Of a stretch of 64,000 bases of DNA, positions 8,229-15,990 are shown one piece after another; within the stretch, counting starts at the first letter, position 1; each line of letters begins with the position of its first letter. The notes beneath the pieces are model-generated. The model was not told the DNA's origin, did no database searches, and was given only the letters and a program-made list of their open reading frames with translations. The stretch spans positions 372,001 to 436,000 of the forward strand of contig NZ_JBPOFB010000002.1 in the NCBI RefSeq assembly GCF_051251565.1, in the 5' to 3' direction. A program made the position numbers and the translations under genes. The DNA is from Marivita sp051251565 (lineage in GTDB: Bacteria; Pseudomonadota; Alphaproteobacteria; Rhodobacterales; Rhodobacteraceae).

Positions 8229-9275
8229 CTATAGTATGCCTGTGGCCCCCCACACCAGACCGAATGCCATCGTCAGCGCGGTGATCAGCGCCGAAAACCC
8301 AGCCAGTTTCCAAGGTGAAAACGGACGTTCGCCAAAGGTCCGCCCGTCAATGCCGGACACCACGACCTTTTTTGCTGTGCCGTGATAGGTGTAGTGCAAG
8401 ATCCAAACGGGCAGCAAGATGCGCCGGTACTGGATGCCCGTGGTGTCGGTGCGGTAGCGTTCCACCCTTGGGTTAGGTTTGTCGATCTCGCCTTTGATCA
8501 AATTGCGGATGAGGACGTCTTTGTCGGCTTCATTGGCGTCAAGTCCTTCCTGAACTGTCATGTGATGACGCTCAGCCGCAAAGCCTGCGAGATAGCCCGC
8601 CTGATAGGGTCGTAAGTAGCTGGGTTTGAAGTCGTGCAGAATACCGTCACGGATCAATGGTGTAACGTGCGGTGATGCTGGTACCAACATATCGTTGAAA
8701 TCGATATTGATCCGCCCTTTGCGACCACGACGGCGACGGTTTTTGCCGGACCCTACCTGATAGGTGGCCCAATACTCGATCGCTTCTTTGCTATCGAATG
8801 TCCAAAAGGGTGCGTAGATGCTTGCAATGCGGCCTTCTGCTGAGACCTTTGTTAAATCGTTTGGGGCGGCGACCCGCCGGTTCACCCAATCGGTGATTGC
8901 GCCGGCAGCGTAGGCGCGGTCAATGCGGAACGGGACAAGCGCCATTGTGGCAAACGCGGTGCCCTCGGTCGCCAAGACGACAGGACCGTCGCAATAGGGG
9001 CAGTTTTCAGACAGGGCAGCGCCTATGAAAATGACCTCACCGCCGCAGGTTTTGCATTGGTGGACCTGATCGCCCCGCAGGCTTGGGGGTTCGGGCATCG
9101 GGGCGTTGGGATTGTAGGGAAATTCGGTTGCAGCTTCGTGATCGTCGTCGGTTGCCAGTGGCCATAATGATCCGCAACTGCTGCACAAAAGGTCGTGCTG
9201 TGCCGGGTCAAATGCGCATTGGCCGCCGCAGCTTGGACATTGAATGTCGGTTTGATCGACTGTTCCGTGTGCCAT
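8229..9275 (-). CDS. Membrane protein with two N-terminal zinc ribbons
   Basis: The protein has 348 residues. The N-terminus holds two CxxC...CxxC zinc-ribbon units (CPSC/CSSC near residues 13-36, CKTC/CPYC near residues 74-97). A large middle domain follows with an unusually basic patch (GKNRRRRGRKGR), and one or two hydrophobic helices close the C-terminus (GFSALITALTMAFGLVWGA). It looks like a membrane-anchored metal-binding protein, probably cytosol-facing, but I know of no defined function. The ATG overlaps the stop of the upstream small membrane protein gene (TGATG), so the two are translationally coupled. Confidence 0.7.
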   Translation of the reverse strand: MAHGTVDQTDIQCPSCGGQCAFDPAQHDLLCSSCGSLWPLATDDDHEAATEFPYNPNAPMPEPPSLRGDQVHQCKTCGGEVIFIGAALSENCPYCDGPVVLATEGTAFATMALVPFRIDRAYAAGAITDWVNRRVAAPNDLTKVSAEGRIASIYAPFWTFDSKEAIEYWATYQVGSGKNRRRRGRKGRINIDFNDMLVPASPHVTPLIRDGILHDFKPSYLRPYQAGYLAGFAAERHHMTVQEGLDANEADKDVLIRNLIKGEIDKPNPRVERYRTDTTGIQYRRILLPVWILHYTYHGTAKKVVVSGIDGRTFGERPFSPWKLAGFSALITALTMAFGLVWGATGIL

Positions 9276-9580
9276 CAATCGGACCCAAGCGCGGCCATGA
9301 TTTCGAGCATGATCTGCAAGCGCAGCGCGGACCGGTCAATCGCTTGCTCAAGATCGCCGCTGATATGCCAATCGCCAATGATTGTTGCCAGAAACCATGT
9401 GATCAGCAGCCAGAACACTACCAAGGTCCAGCCCGAGATCGACCGTATCCAACCCGCTGATCCCTGCTTCAGTTCGTGTTTTGCTTCGTAAATCGTGATG
9501 ATCTTGACCACATTCGCCATGCCGACAACGGTGGAGACTGCAAACAAAAGACCTGCGGCTATGAGCGGGGATATGTCCAA
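9275..9580 (-). CDS. Small membrane protein coupled to the zinc-ribbon protein
   Basis: The product is 101 residues with two strong membrane helices (IAAGLLFAVSTVVGMANVV and WTLVVFWLLITWFLATII) and a C-terminal amphipathic tail rich in Asp, Leu and Met. No ATG fits the N-terminus. The best start is a TTG at 9580 behind AAGGA. Its stop overlaps the start of the zinc-ribbon gene, so the two proteins are probably made together and may form a complex. The family is unknown. Confidence 0.55.
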   Translation of the reverse strand: MDISPLIAAGLLFAVSTVVGMANVVKIITIYEAKHELKQGSAGWIRSISGWTLVVFWLLITWFLATIIGDWHISGDLEQAIDRSALRLQIMLEIMAALGSD

Positions 9581-9695
9581 GGCGGTGGTCCTTTTTTCGA
9601 CACAAACCGTGTTGCACCGAAGCTTAGACAAGAGGAACAAGTGCTGGAAGAGGTGTCAGGCTGGGTTGCGCGAAGAACTGGGGGGGTAGAAAAGA

Positions 9696-9723
9696 AAAAG
9701 CCGCCCCAATTGGAGCGGCTTTT
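9696..9723 (-). terminator. Rho-independent terminator of the rplS-rpmE operon
   Basis: AAAAGCCGC and GCGGCTTTT pair around a CCAATTGG core with one C/A mismatch. On the minus strand a T-rich run (TTTTTCTTTTC) follows the stem. It lies about 22 bases past the rpmE stop codon and separates the ribosomal genes from the small membrane protein gene. Confidence 0.85.
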
Positions 9724-9745
9724 GAAAAATACGTGGGAAGGTGGC

Positions 9746-9967
9746 TTAGAAGCCCAGGCCTTCGTATTTCTTTTTGAACTTGGACACCCGGCCACCTGTG
9801 TCCATGAGGCGCGAGTTGGCGCCGGTCCAGGCAGGGTGCACTGTGGGGTCGATGTCGAGCGACAGCGTGTCACCTTCGCTGCCCCAGCAGGAGCGCATTT
9901 CGAGCATCGTGCCATCGGTCATTTTGACGTTGATGACGTGGTATTCGGGATGGATATCTTTTTTCAT
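9746..9967 (-). CDS. rpmE: 50S ribosomal protein L31
   Basis: The 73-residue protein begins MKKDIHPEYHVINVKMTDG, the standard L31 start, and ends with the usual basic FKKKYEGLGF tail. It has only one cysteine (RSCWGSEG) and no CxxC pairs. It is therefore the zinc-free form normal in alphaproteobacteria, and there is no sign of a zinc-responsive paralogue. It lies 11 bases downstream of rplS in the same operon and is followed by a strong terminator. Confidence 0.96.
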   Translation of the reverse strand: MKKDIHPEYHVINVKMTDGTMLEMRSCWGSEGDTLSLDIDPTVHPAWTGANSRLMDTGGRVSKFKKKYEGLGF

Positions 9968-9978
9968 CTCGGCAATCC

Positions 9979-10362
9979 TTACGCGTCTGCGCCCTTGAGG
10001 GGCTTGTAAGTGGTGTCTTCCGCGATACGGGCCGATTTGCCGCGACGCGAGCGGAGGTAGTACAGCTTGGCGCGACGGACGCGGCCACGACGGACAACCT
10101 CGATGCTGTCGATGTTGGTCGAATAGAGCGGGAACACACGTTCCACGCCTTCGCCAAAGGAAATCTTGCGCACCGTGAACGACCCGGCGATGCCGGAACC
10201 CTGACGACGGCTGATGCAGACGCCTTCGTAGTTCTGGACACGGGTACGGGTGCCTTCGGTCACTTTATAGCCGACACGGATGGTGTCGCCGGCTTTGAAA
10301 TCGGGAATGGTCTTCCCGAGGGCGGCAATCTGTTCCGCCTCTAGCTGAGCGATCAGGTTCAT
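9979..10362 (-). CDS. rplS: 50S ribosomal protein L19
   Basis: L19 sits at the 30S-50S interface. The 127-residue product starts MNLIAQLEAEQIAALGK and contains the family segments FKAGDTIRVGYKVTEG, RVQNYEGVCISRR, GVERVFPLYSTNIDSIEVVRRG and AKLYYLRSRRGKSARI. I chose the ATG at 10362 behind a good AGGAGA. An in-frame ATG 36 bases upstream would add 12 residues that L19 proteins lack. About 320 bases separate it from trmD, so it may have its own promoter. Confidence 0.96.
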   Translation of the reverse strand: MNLIAQLEAEQIAALGKTIPDFKAGDTIRVGYKVTEGTRTRVQNYEGVCISRRQGSGIAGSFTVRKISFGEGVERVFPLYSTNIDSIEVVRRGRVRRAKLYYLRSRRGKSARIAEDTTYKPLKGADA

Positions 10363-10681
10363 CGCTTCTCTCCTAAACTGCTTGCGGTTGGTCCGCAAAG
10401 ATGTGCGCGCCTCAGAGCTCTTGGTCTTCGTTCGGGTCCGCGTCCGATTTAAACCGGTGCGCCCGCCAGAGATCAGGTCGACTTTGTCTTTTCAGCGTTC
10501 GGGACGGGTACAGTTTGGCCTTGTGCGAAGCACACACGGAATCACCATACCGAGCTGACACCCGGAACACGCGCCATAGACCAGAACACAGGTCGTAAAT
10601 CAAGGGGTGTTCGGCAGGGTCGGCCAAGCAACGGGGGGCTGTTGCGCGTCGGTGAAGGTGAGGCCGAAGATTTCGATCTGA
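10363..10681. other. Intergenic region between trmD and rplS
   Basis: About 320 bases lie between the trmD stop and the rplS start. It contains the rplS ribosome site (AGGAGA) and presumably a leader or promoter for rplS-rpmE. Short open frames exist on both strands, but their composition does not look like protein and no convincing ribosome site precedes them. I see no tRNA, riboswitch or clear terminator. Confidence 0.4.
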
Positions 10682-11494
10682 CTAGCGCGCTTTGGGCTTT
10701 GCCTGATGTTCGGCCCATAGATCGGGACGTCGGTCCTGCGTCAGTGTTTCAGACTGCGCACGGCGCCATTTTGCGATTTCGCCGTGATGGCCGGACATCA
10801 GGACAGGCGGGATCTCCATCCCGCGCCAATCAGCGGGGCGGGTGTATTGGGGATGTTCGAGCAAGCCGTTGGAAAAGCTTTCTTCTTCTGTCGAAGCTTC
10901 GTTGCCGAGCACCCCCGGCAAGAGGCGCACGCTGGCGTCGATCATGGCTTGTGCCGGGATCTCTCCGCCGGTCAGAACGAAATCCCCAAGGCTGACTTCG
11001 ATGATGTTGTAGTGGTCGATCACGCGTTGGTCGAGCCCTTCAAAGCGGCCACATATCAAGCTGACGCCCGGCCCGGTGGCAAGGCTTTGCGCCATGGCCT
11101 GCGTAAAGGGTTTTCCGCGTGGGCTTAGGTAGATCAGCGGGGCGGCCGGCGTGATGCGTCTGCGGGCATGGTCAATGGCGGCGGCCATGATATCGGGGCG
11201 CAGGACCATACCGGCACCGCCCCCGGCGGGGGTGTCATCAACATTGCGGTGTTTGCCCTCGCCAAACTGGCGCAACTGGATGATGTCGAGCTGCCACAAC
11301 CCGTCCTTGAGCGCGCGTCCCGTGAGGGACTGGCCGAGGATGCCGGGAAAGGCGTCAGGCATCAGGGTGATGATCTGGGCCTTCCAGACGCGCGCGAGAT
11401 CAGGCGTCTGTTCCATCAACTCGCGCGGCTTGAGCGTCGGGCGGATGGTTTTGCGCCCATGGGATTTTTGTGGAGGGGAAGTCGGGGTGTCCAT
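10682..11494 (-). CDS. trmD: tRNA (guanine-37-N1)-methyltransferase
   Basis: TrmD uses S-adenosylmethionine to methylate G37 next to the anticodon, which prevents frameshifting. The protein is 270 residues with trefoil-knot SPOUT motifs: LMPDAFPG near the N-terminus, GGGAGMVLRPD, YLSPRGKPFTQ, ICGRFEGLDQRVID and SLGDFVLTGGE. The N-terminal 30 residues (KSHGRK-x2-RPTLKPRELME) are an extension that I recall from Roseobacter-group TrmD, so the ATG at 11494 is plausible. In many bacteria trmD directly follows rimM. Here a sulfotransferase and a hypothetical gene lie between them. Confidence 0.95.
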   Translation of the reverse strand: MDTPTSPPQKSHGRKTIRPTLKPRELMEQTPDLARVWKAQIITLMPDAFPGILGQSLTGRALKDGLWQLDIIQLRQFGEGKHRNVDDTPAGGGAGMVLRPDIMAAAIDHARRRITPAAPLIYLSPRGKPFTQAMAQSLATGPGVSLICGRFEGLDQRVIDHYNIIEVSLGDFVLTGGEIPAQAMIDASVRLLPGVLGNEASTEEESFSNGLLEHPQYTRPADWRGMEIPPVLMSGHHGEIAKWRRAQSETLTQDRRPDLWAEHQAKPKAR

Positions 11495-11552
11495 CGCGGC
11501 TGCCTTTTGCTGACGACGATGGCTTTAATCCGTTGCGGCGCGGATTGCCAGT

Positions 11553-12092
11553 TCAGGCCGTAACAGGAGGCGCGATCCGGTCGCGCATGGTGAGCATGGC
11601 ATTTGGTGCCGCGAAATATACGGCAAGTGCGCCTGCTTCTGCCGGGGTGGCGCGCATAAGGCGTTCCACAAGCCAAAGTTCGCACGATTGGTCGTCTGAC
11701 ACTGACATCGGGTCGGTTTCGCCCCAGCGTGCCATGATCTGGGCCAAAACCATTGCGACCTTTTCATCCTCGGTCACAAAGCCGGGCGGCTGGATGGTGG
11801 GTGTCATCACCGCGTACAGGGTCGCGCGTATCACAAGCGGATCTGGCGCTTTCTGTCTAAGGTCGGCAAAGGCTGAGGTAAGGACCAATGATGGGTAGGA
11901 TGGGCTGGGTGCGTCGGTGCGAAACTGGGCCTGTTTGACTTGTGGCGAGATAGACACAGCCACCACCGCGAGGCCAATCGCACCAAACAGCCCCAGGGCC
12001 ATAAAGGCCAGGGACACCGCAAATTCCTGAAGCGTTATGGTGACCACTCCCGGTGACAGGGCGGCCAAACTCAACAACAAACGACGTTTCAC
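11553..12092 (-). CDS. Hypothetical protein with one N-terminal membrane helix
   Basis: The frame encodes about 179 residues from a GTG at 12092 (MKRRLLLSLAALSPG). A membrane segment, SLAFMALGLFGAIGLAVVAV, spans about residues 27-46, followed by a soluble C-terminal domain of mixed helix (DLRQKAPDPLVIRATLYAV, CELWLVERLMRATPAEAGALAVYF). The start is uncertain: a GTG at 12101 and a TTG at 12179 are also in frame and none has a strong ribosome site. I recognise no family. It sits between the sulfotransferase gene and trmD on the same strand. Confidence 0.5.
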   Translation of the reverse strand: MKRRLLLSLAALSPGVVTITLQEFAVSLAFMALGLFGAIGLAVVAVSISPQVKQAQFRTDAPSPSYPSLVLTSAFADLRQKAPDPLVIRATLYAVMTPTIQPPGFVTEDEKVAMVLAQIMARWGETDPMSVSDDQSCELWLVERLMRATPAEAGALAVYFAAPNAMLTMRDRIAPPVTA

Positions 12093-12211
12093 ATAACCCA
12101 CCAGCAAGCGCTCATTTGAGCAGATAGGCGACGGTAACGGTGCTGAATGGCAATTCTTCGCCCCAATTGTGGCGCACAAACGGTGAGTTCATGGCGAAAC
12201 AATGGCGACGG

Positions 12212-13012
12212 TCAGGGTGCGATGCGGCGCGCCATCTTGCGAATTGTGCGTTTGGCGTCCTGCACATCTTTCTCGGGCAGTGCGCTTTGGTTCAATGCCA
12301 GAAACACAGCATCAATCCCAAGGTCGGGTTGCACGTTTTCTGGCGGCAGGGCGCGCAAGGCGCTTTGGTCAAGGCCGGGCAGGGTGAACAGCGCAAGGAT
12401 CGGATCAAGCGGTCCCATCGACAGGTCTGACGATGTCTCAAGCCGGGTGGATGTGACCTTGGCCGGAGCCACGTCCTGAGCGACTTCGGCAAGGATATCA
12501 TCAAGGTTGCGCGCCTCATCGAATTGCGCGCTGTAAGCCGCGAAATCAGCTGTCAACCGCGTGCTGCGCAGGTTCTGCCACCATGTGCTGCGCAGCCACG
12601 GATCGCGGTCACGGGTCGAGAAATAGAAGGTCAGATCGGTGTCGTCGCCAAACCGGGCCAAAGCAGCCTCGGCAAGGCATTTCATGACGAGACCCGCGCT
12701 GTCGTAGCATTCAAGGCCGTGCCGTCCCGGCATATGGCCAGACAGGTCTTCGGAGGACATGAGAATGGGGCGTTCATCTTGGGGATCGAGAGCGTCAAAA
12801 AACGCGGCTGCGGCGTCTGCGACGTGAAACAGGGTCTTTTCTTTGGGGTCGATCGAAAACGCACGCGCTTTGGTGGTCAGGTCTTCAAAGCCGTCTTTGA
12901 GAAACACGCGCAGATGGGGGGTCAGAAGTGCAGCGTTTTCTCGCAGCATCGATTGGACGCTGGTGGTTCCGGTTTTGTGAAAGCCCGCATGAATGACGAT
13001 GCGGAGTGTCAC
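12212..13012 (-). CDS. PAPS-dependent sulfotransferase family protein
   Basis: The 266-residue protein opens with a classic 5'-phosphosulfate-binding loop (IHAGFHKTGTTSVQSML) and has a downstream serine-rich strand-loop (ILMSSEDLSGH) like the 3'-phosphate-binding site of sulfotransferases. Such enzymes move sulfate from PAPS to a hydroxyl or amine, often on cell-surface glycans. The acceptor is unknown. Its start overlaps the rimM stop by 4 bases (ATGA), so it is translated with a ribosome-maturation gene that has no obvious link to it. The sulfurylase/APS kinase fusion at 37309-39024 could supply the PAPS. Confidence 0.8.
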   Translation of the reverse strand: MTLRIVIHAGFHKTGTTSVQSMLRENAALLTPHLRVFLKDGFEDLTTKARAFSIDPKEKTLFHVADAAAAFFDALDPQDERPILMSSEDLSGHMPGRHGLECYDSAGLVMKCLAEAALARFGDDTDLTFYFSTRDRDPWLRSTWWQNLRSTRLTADFAAYSAQFDEARNLDDILAEVAQDVAPAKVTSTRLETSSDLSMGPLDPILALFTLPGLDQSALRALPPENVQPDLGIDAVFLALNQSALPEKDVQDAKRTIRKMARRIAP

Positions 13013-13515
13013 GAAAGCAGACCCTCGGGCGGATCGGCCACGATGCGACCCTGTGCAAGGTCAACAGTGGGCACCACGGCCTTGGTGAAGGGCAAAAGCA
13101 CGGTTTGCTTCTGTCCCGGTGCGCTGAGCTCCAGCAGGTCATCCGCGCCGTTGTTGATCACGGCAAGGACTTTTCCCAAAGACGTGCCGCCGGTGTCGGT
13201 GACTTCGAGGCCGATCAGGTCGGCGTGGTAAAATTCATCATCGGGAAGTGAGGGAAGCCGGTCACGCGGCACAAAAAGCTGTGTGCCGCGCAGGGCGTCA
13301 GCAGCTTCTTTCGTCGTCACACCGGACACGCGCGCCGCGAGGCCGTTGTTGATCTGGCGTGTGATCTTGACAGTAAAGCTGCGTGCGCCGTCTTCGGTTT
13401 CAAGCGGCGCATACGAGGCGATGTCTTCGGGAATGGCTGTGAAGCTTTTCAGCCGCACTTCCCCCCGGACGCCAAAGGCCCCGGCAATTGCGCCAACACA
13501 GAGTTTTTCAGTCAC
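13009..13515 (-). CDS. rimM: Ribosome maturation factor RimM
   Basis: RimM helps assemble the 30S subunit head and binds S19. The 168-residue protein has the N-terminal RimM barrel (CVGAIAGAFGVRGEVRLKSFT) and the C-terminal PRC-barrel (EFYHADLIGLEVTD through LLPFTKAVVPTVDL). The ATG at 13515 gives the normal MTEKLCVGAI start. It is downstream of rpsP, as usual, but a MipA/OmpV gene lies between them. Its stop overlaps the sulfotransferase start. Confidence 0.95.
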   Translation of the reverse strand: MTEKLCVGAIAGAFGVRGEVRLKSFTAIPEDIASYAPLETEDGARSFTVKITRQINNGLAARVSGVTTKEAADALRGTQLFVPRDRLPSLPDDEFYHADLIGLEVTDTGGTSLGKVLAVINNGADDLLELSAPGQKQTVLLPFTKAVVPTVDLAQGRIVADPPEGLLS

Positions 13516-13589
13516 CGATCATGCTCCCGGTCGATTTGAACGACTGGATAAACCAGATGGGTGTGCAGAGGCAATTGCCGGAAAGCGGA

Positions 13590-14417
13590 TCAGCCGCCGA
13601 TGCTAAAGACACGGGTCACGCCAAAGCGGATGCCCCATTGTTCGTCGCTGCCCTGTTCGACGATCGGGCTGTCGGCAGCGTCATCGGTGAATTTCTCCCA
13701 TGTGACCGCGCCTTCAAGGCCCCAGACATCGTTGATCTGGTAACGTGCGCCAAATTCGATGCCAGCCGATACCATCCCACCTTCGGGACCGTAGGCGGGC
13801 AGCGCGGCGCTGGCTTCATCGGCGGTGATGCCGAAATAGGTGTCTGTGTAGGTGTCGTCCCCAAAGAACAGGCGCGGACCCAAGGTCAGTTGCAGGCGCT
13901 CTGTGGGGCGCACGATGGCGTCTGCACCGATCTCGCCGACCCAGCCTTCGTGACCACCAAAGCCGCGGCGGACTTCGCCAAACGCGGCAAAATGTTCTGC
14001 GCCGTACCGGACCGAGCCGCCAAGTTCGAATGCGGCGTCGATATCGTCAAGGCCAGCCAGTTCATCGAAATCGTCGGTTTTGCGGTCCTGAATGACCCGG
14101 AAAGAGCCACCAAAAGACAGGCCCATGCGGTCAGCCCACGGGTCCGGGTTGCCAAAGCTGCGACCGCTGCGCAGGGCAAGATAGTTGAAGCTGAAGCCAA
14201 GGTCGGGGCCGACGGCATAGTCGTCAGAGCCGAAATACTCGGGCGATGCCGCAACGCCGCCACGTAGGGTGAACACCAATTGCGGACGCGTGGGCACGGG
14301 TGTCACGGATGGCGAAATCACCCCGGCCTGTGCTGTCGTGTCAACTGGGCCCGCAGCATACGCCGGAGCGGCAAGTGCAAGGACAAAACTGGTGAGGGTG
14401 GCGAGGCGCGCGGTCAT
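13590..14417 (-). CDS. MipA/OmpV-family outer-membrane protein
   Basis: A 275-residue precursor with a Sec signal peptide (LTSFVLALAAPAYAAG) and an eight-plus-strand beta-barrel pattern ending in IRFGVTRVFSIGG. Segments typical of MipA/OmpV are VFTLRGGVAASPEYFGSDDY, the GADAIVRPTERLQLTLGPRL strand pair, and FFGDDTYTDTYFGITADEA. Some members scaffold peptidoglycan enzymes and others are porin-like. The ATG at 14417 has AAAGGA upstream. It lies between rpsP and rimM, with hairpins separating it from rpsP, so it may be expressed independently of the ribosomal genes. Confidence 0.88.
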   Translation of the reverse strand: MTARLATLTSFVLALAAPAYAAGPVDTTAQAGVISPSVTPVPTRPQLVFTLRGGVAASPEYFGSDDYAVGPDLGFSFNYLALRSGRSFGNPDPWADRMGLSFGGSFRVIQDRKTDDFDELAGLDDIDAAFELGGSVRYGAEHFAAFGEVRRGFGGHEGWVGEIGADAIVRPTERLQLTLGPRLFFGDDTYTDTYFGITADEASAALPAYGPEGGMVSAGIEFGARYQINDVWGLEGAVTWEKFTDDAADSPIVEQGSDEQWGIRFGVTRVFSIGG

Positions 14418-14574
14418 GATAAAACGGTCCTTTTGGCGTGTGTCGTATTGGACCATCACATGGTGCCAAGCCGTGATTGCGTCAAGCTAGGCTGTGTGTT
14501 CGGCCCTGTTCCGGCGGACAAGGACCGAACGCAACACATGCGTTGTGACATTAATCAGACAGAAAGGGGAATGG

Positions 14575-14629
14575 CCCTGCCGCATGGCAGGGTCAAGAAC
14601 AGACGGCCGGGTGGGCCAGCCATCTGTTC
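14575..14629 (-). terminator. Two consecutive hairpins between rpsP and mipA-like gene
   Basis: Hairpin A (14597-14629) pairs GAACAGA with TCTGTTC and an inner GGC with GCC. Hairpin B (14575-14592) is CCCTGCC-GCAT-GGCAGGG, a perfect stem. Both come shortly after the rpsP stop on the minus strand. Neither has a strong T run behind it, so they may attenuate read-through or protect the rpsP mRNA 3' end rather than terminate fully. Confidence 0.5.
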
Positions 14630-14641
14630 GGCAGTCCGAGA

Positions 14642-15031
14642 TTATTCTGCGGATGCGTCTTCTGCGGCCGGGGCAGCAGCGGCTTCGGCAGCTTCTGCTG
14701 CTTTGGCGGCTTTCGCTTCGGCACGTTCGGTTGCAGCTTTGCCCGGAGCGGCTTTCTTCGGGTTGTTGCGTGCTTTCTTGTCAACGATGCCAGCGGCTTC
14801 GAGGAAGCGCGCCACACGGTCGGTGGTCTGGGCGCCTTGGCTCATCCAGTACTGGATGCGCTCAACGTCCATCTTTACGCGCTCTTCGCTGTCTTTCGGC
14901 AGGAGCGGGTTATACGTTCCCAGCTTTTCGATGAAGCGGCCATCTCGCGGCATGCGGCTGTCGGCAGCGACGATGCGATAGAAGGGGCGTTTTTTGGAAC
15001 CGCCACGGGCGAGACGAATTTTGATAGCCAT
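14642..15031 (-). CDS. rpsP: 30S ribosomal protein S16
   Basis: S16 is an early-binding small-subunit protein. The N-terminal 85 residues are standard: MAIKIRLARGGSKKRPFYRI, VAADSRMPRDGRFIEKLG and YNPLLPKDSEERVKMD. The 129-residue product ends with an Ala/Glu/Lys-rich low-complexity tail (about 40 residues, ending EDASAE) that enteric S16 lacks. A good AGGAGA precedes the ATG at 15031. The chorismate mutase gene lies 40 bases upstream on the same strand. Confidence 0.96.
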   Translation of the reverse strand: MAIKIRLARGGSKKRPFYRIVAADSRMPRDGRFIEKLGTYNPLLPKDSEERVKMDVERIQYWMSQGAQTTDRVARFLEAAGIVDKKARNNPKKAAPGKAATERAEAKAAKAAEAAEAAAAPAAEDASAE

Positions 15032-15071
15032 TTGGTCTTCTCCTAGGTTGTCGTGTTGGACGGTGAAACCG

Positions 15072-15371
15072 TCACGATTGCTTTTGTTTGTGGTGTTGGA
15101 TGACTTCCTGAATGATGAAATTCAGAAATTTCTTGGCGAACTCAGGATCAATATCTGCCTGAGCCGCAAGCTCTTCGAGCCGCGCGATCTGGTTGGCTTC
15201 GCGCGCGGGGTCTGAGGGCGGGAGCGCGTGTTGAGCTTTCAGCTCTCCCACGGCTTGTGTGTGTTTGAACCGCTCGGCCAGCGTGAACACGAGGATCGCG
15301 TCCAGACGGTCGATGCTGTTGCGGTGACCCTTGAGCAGCTCTGCCGCGCGGGCCACTGGATCGGTGGTCAT
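15072..15371 (-). CDS. Chorismate mutase (AroQ class)
   Basis: The 99-residue all-helical protein turns chorismate into prephenate for Phe and Tyr synthesis. The AroQ pattern is visible: the first helix RNSIDRLDAILVFTLAERFKH carries the active-site Arg and Asp, then AVGELKA with the Lys, and a C-terminal helix AKKFLNFIIQEVIQHHKQ with the Gln. Conserved substrate contacts therefore look intact. The ATG at 15371 has only a weak ribosome site, and the upstream acetyltransferase gene stops 13 bases earlier. The position between ffh and rpsP is, from memory, common in Rhodobacteraceae. Confidence 0.88.
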   Translation of the reverse strand: MTTDPVARAAELLKGHRNSIDRLDAILVFTLAERFKHTQAVGELKAQHALPPSDPAREANQIARLEELAAQADIDPEFAKKFLNFIIQEVIQHHKQKQS

Positions 15372-15384
15372 ATCAGTCCCGGAA

Positions 15385-15990
15385 TTAGTCAATGGCCCAG
15401 CCTTTCGGTTTGAACAGAGGGTCTTGGTAATGCGCGATTTCCATGTCGATGCCGTGTGACACCTGGCTGCTCCGCATGGTTTCGGGGCTTGGGTGCCGGT
15501 AGACCACATCGCTGCCATCAACCGTCGGCGCATTGTGGTCTTTCTTGGCTCCTAGGCGCTCGGCCAAGCGGATGCTGTCGAGGTTCTTAGGGTCAAGGTA
15601 GCTCACGGCAGTGTTCCAACCCCGGTCATCATAGAAATAACGCCGCACGCGGTGTGTGGCTTCTAGCGCGTATCCCTTGCCTGCCTTGTCGGGCCAGATG
15701 ATCCACGCAATTTCCCGCTCGGGCCAACCCGCCGGGGACCACCCACCGGCCATGCCAACGGTTTCTTCAGACCCCTTGAGGTGCACCATCCACATACCAA
15801 AGCCGCGGATTTCCCAATGGCCGATCTCGGCGGCATAGAGCATCCACGCCTCATAGGCATTGAGCGGTCCCCCCATGAACCGCGACCGATATGAAGCGAA
15901 GGTCGCCTTGAAATCGGGGTAATCCTCGGGCTTGGGGCTGCGCAATTGCAGACGCTTGGTTTCCAGAACAGGAATGTCGCGGTGACCCAT
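15385..15990 (-). CDS. GNAT N-acetyltransferase (RimJ/RimL type), copy 3 of 3
   Basis: A 201-residue acetyl-CoA-dependent acetyltransferase. It starts VLETKRLQLRSPKPEDYPDF, the usual beta-1 of the RimJ/RimL group. The AWMLYAAEIGHW segment, EREIAWIIWPDKAGKGYALE acetyl-CoA loop and NLDSIRLAERLGA motif follow. The C-terminal 40 residues carry an HYQDPLF tail not present in the other two. Its ATG overlaps the preceding acetyltransferase stop (TGATG). The substrate could be a protein N-terminus, an amino group or a small molecule, and cannot be read from sequence. Confidence 0.85.
   Translation of the reverse strand: MGHRDIPVLETKRLQLRSPKPEDYPDFKATFASYRSRFMGGPLNAYEAWMLYAAEIGHWEIRGFGMWMVHLKGSEETVGMAGGWSPAGWPEREIAWIIWPDKAGKGYALEATHRVRRYFYDDRGWNTAVSYLDPKNLDSIRLAERLGAKKDHNAPTVDGSDVVYRHPSPETMRSSQVSHGIDMEIAHYQDPLFKPKGWAID

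Noticed and set aside
10412..10627. A 71-codon minus-strand frame between trmD and rplS
   Set aside because: No ribosome site, mixed charged composition and no family recognition; it overlaps the expected rplS leader.
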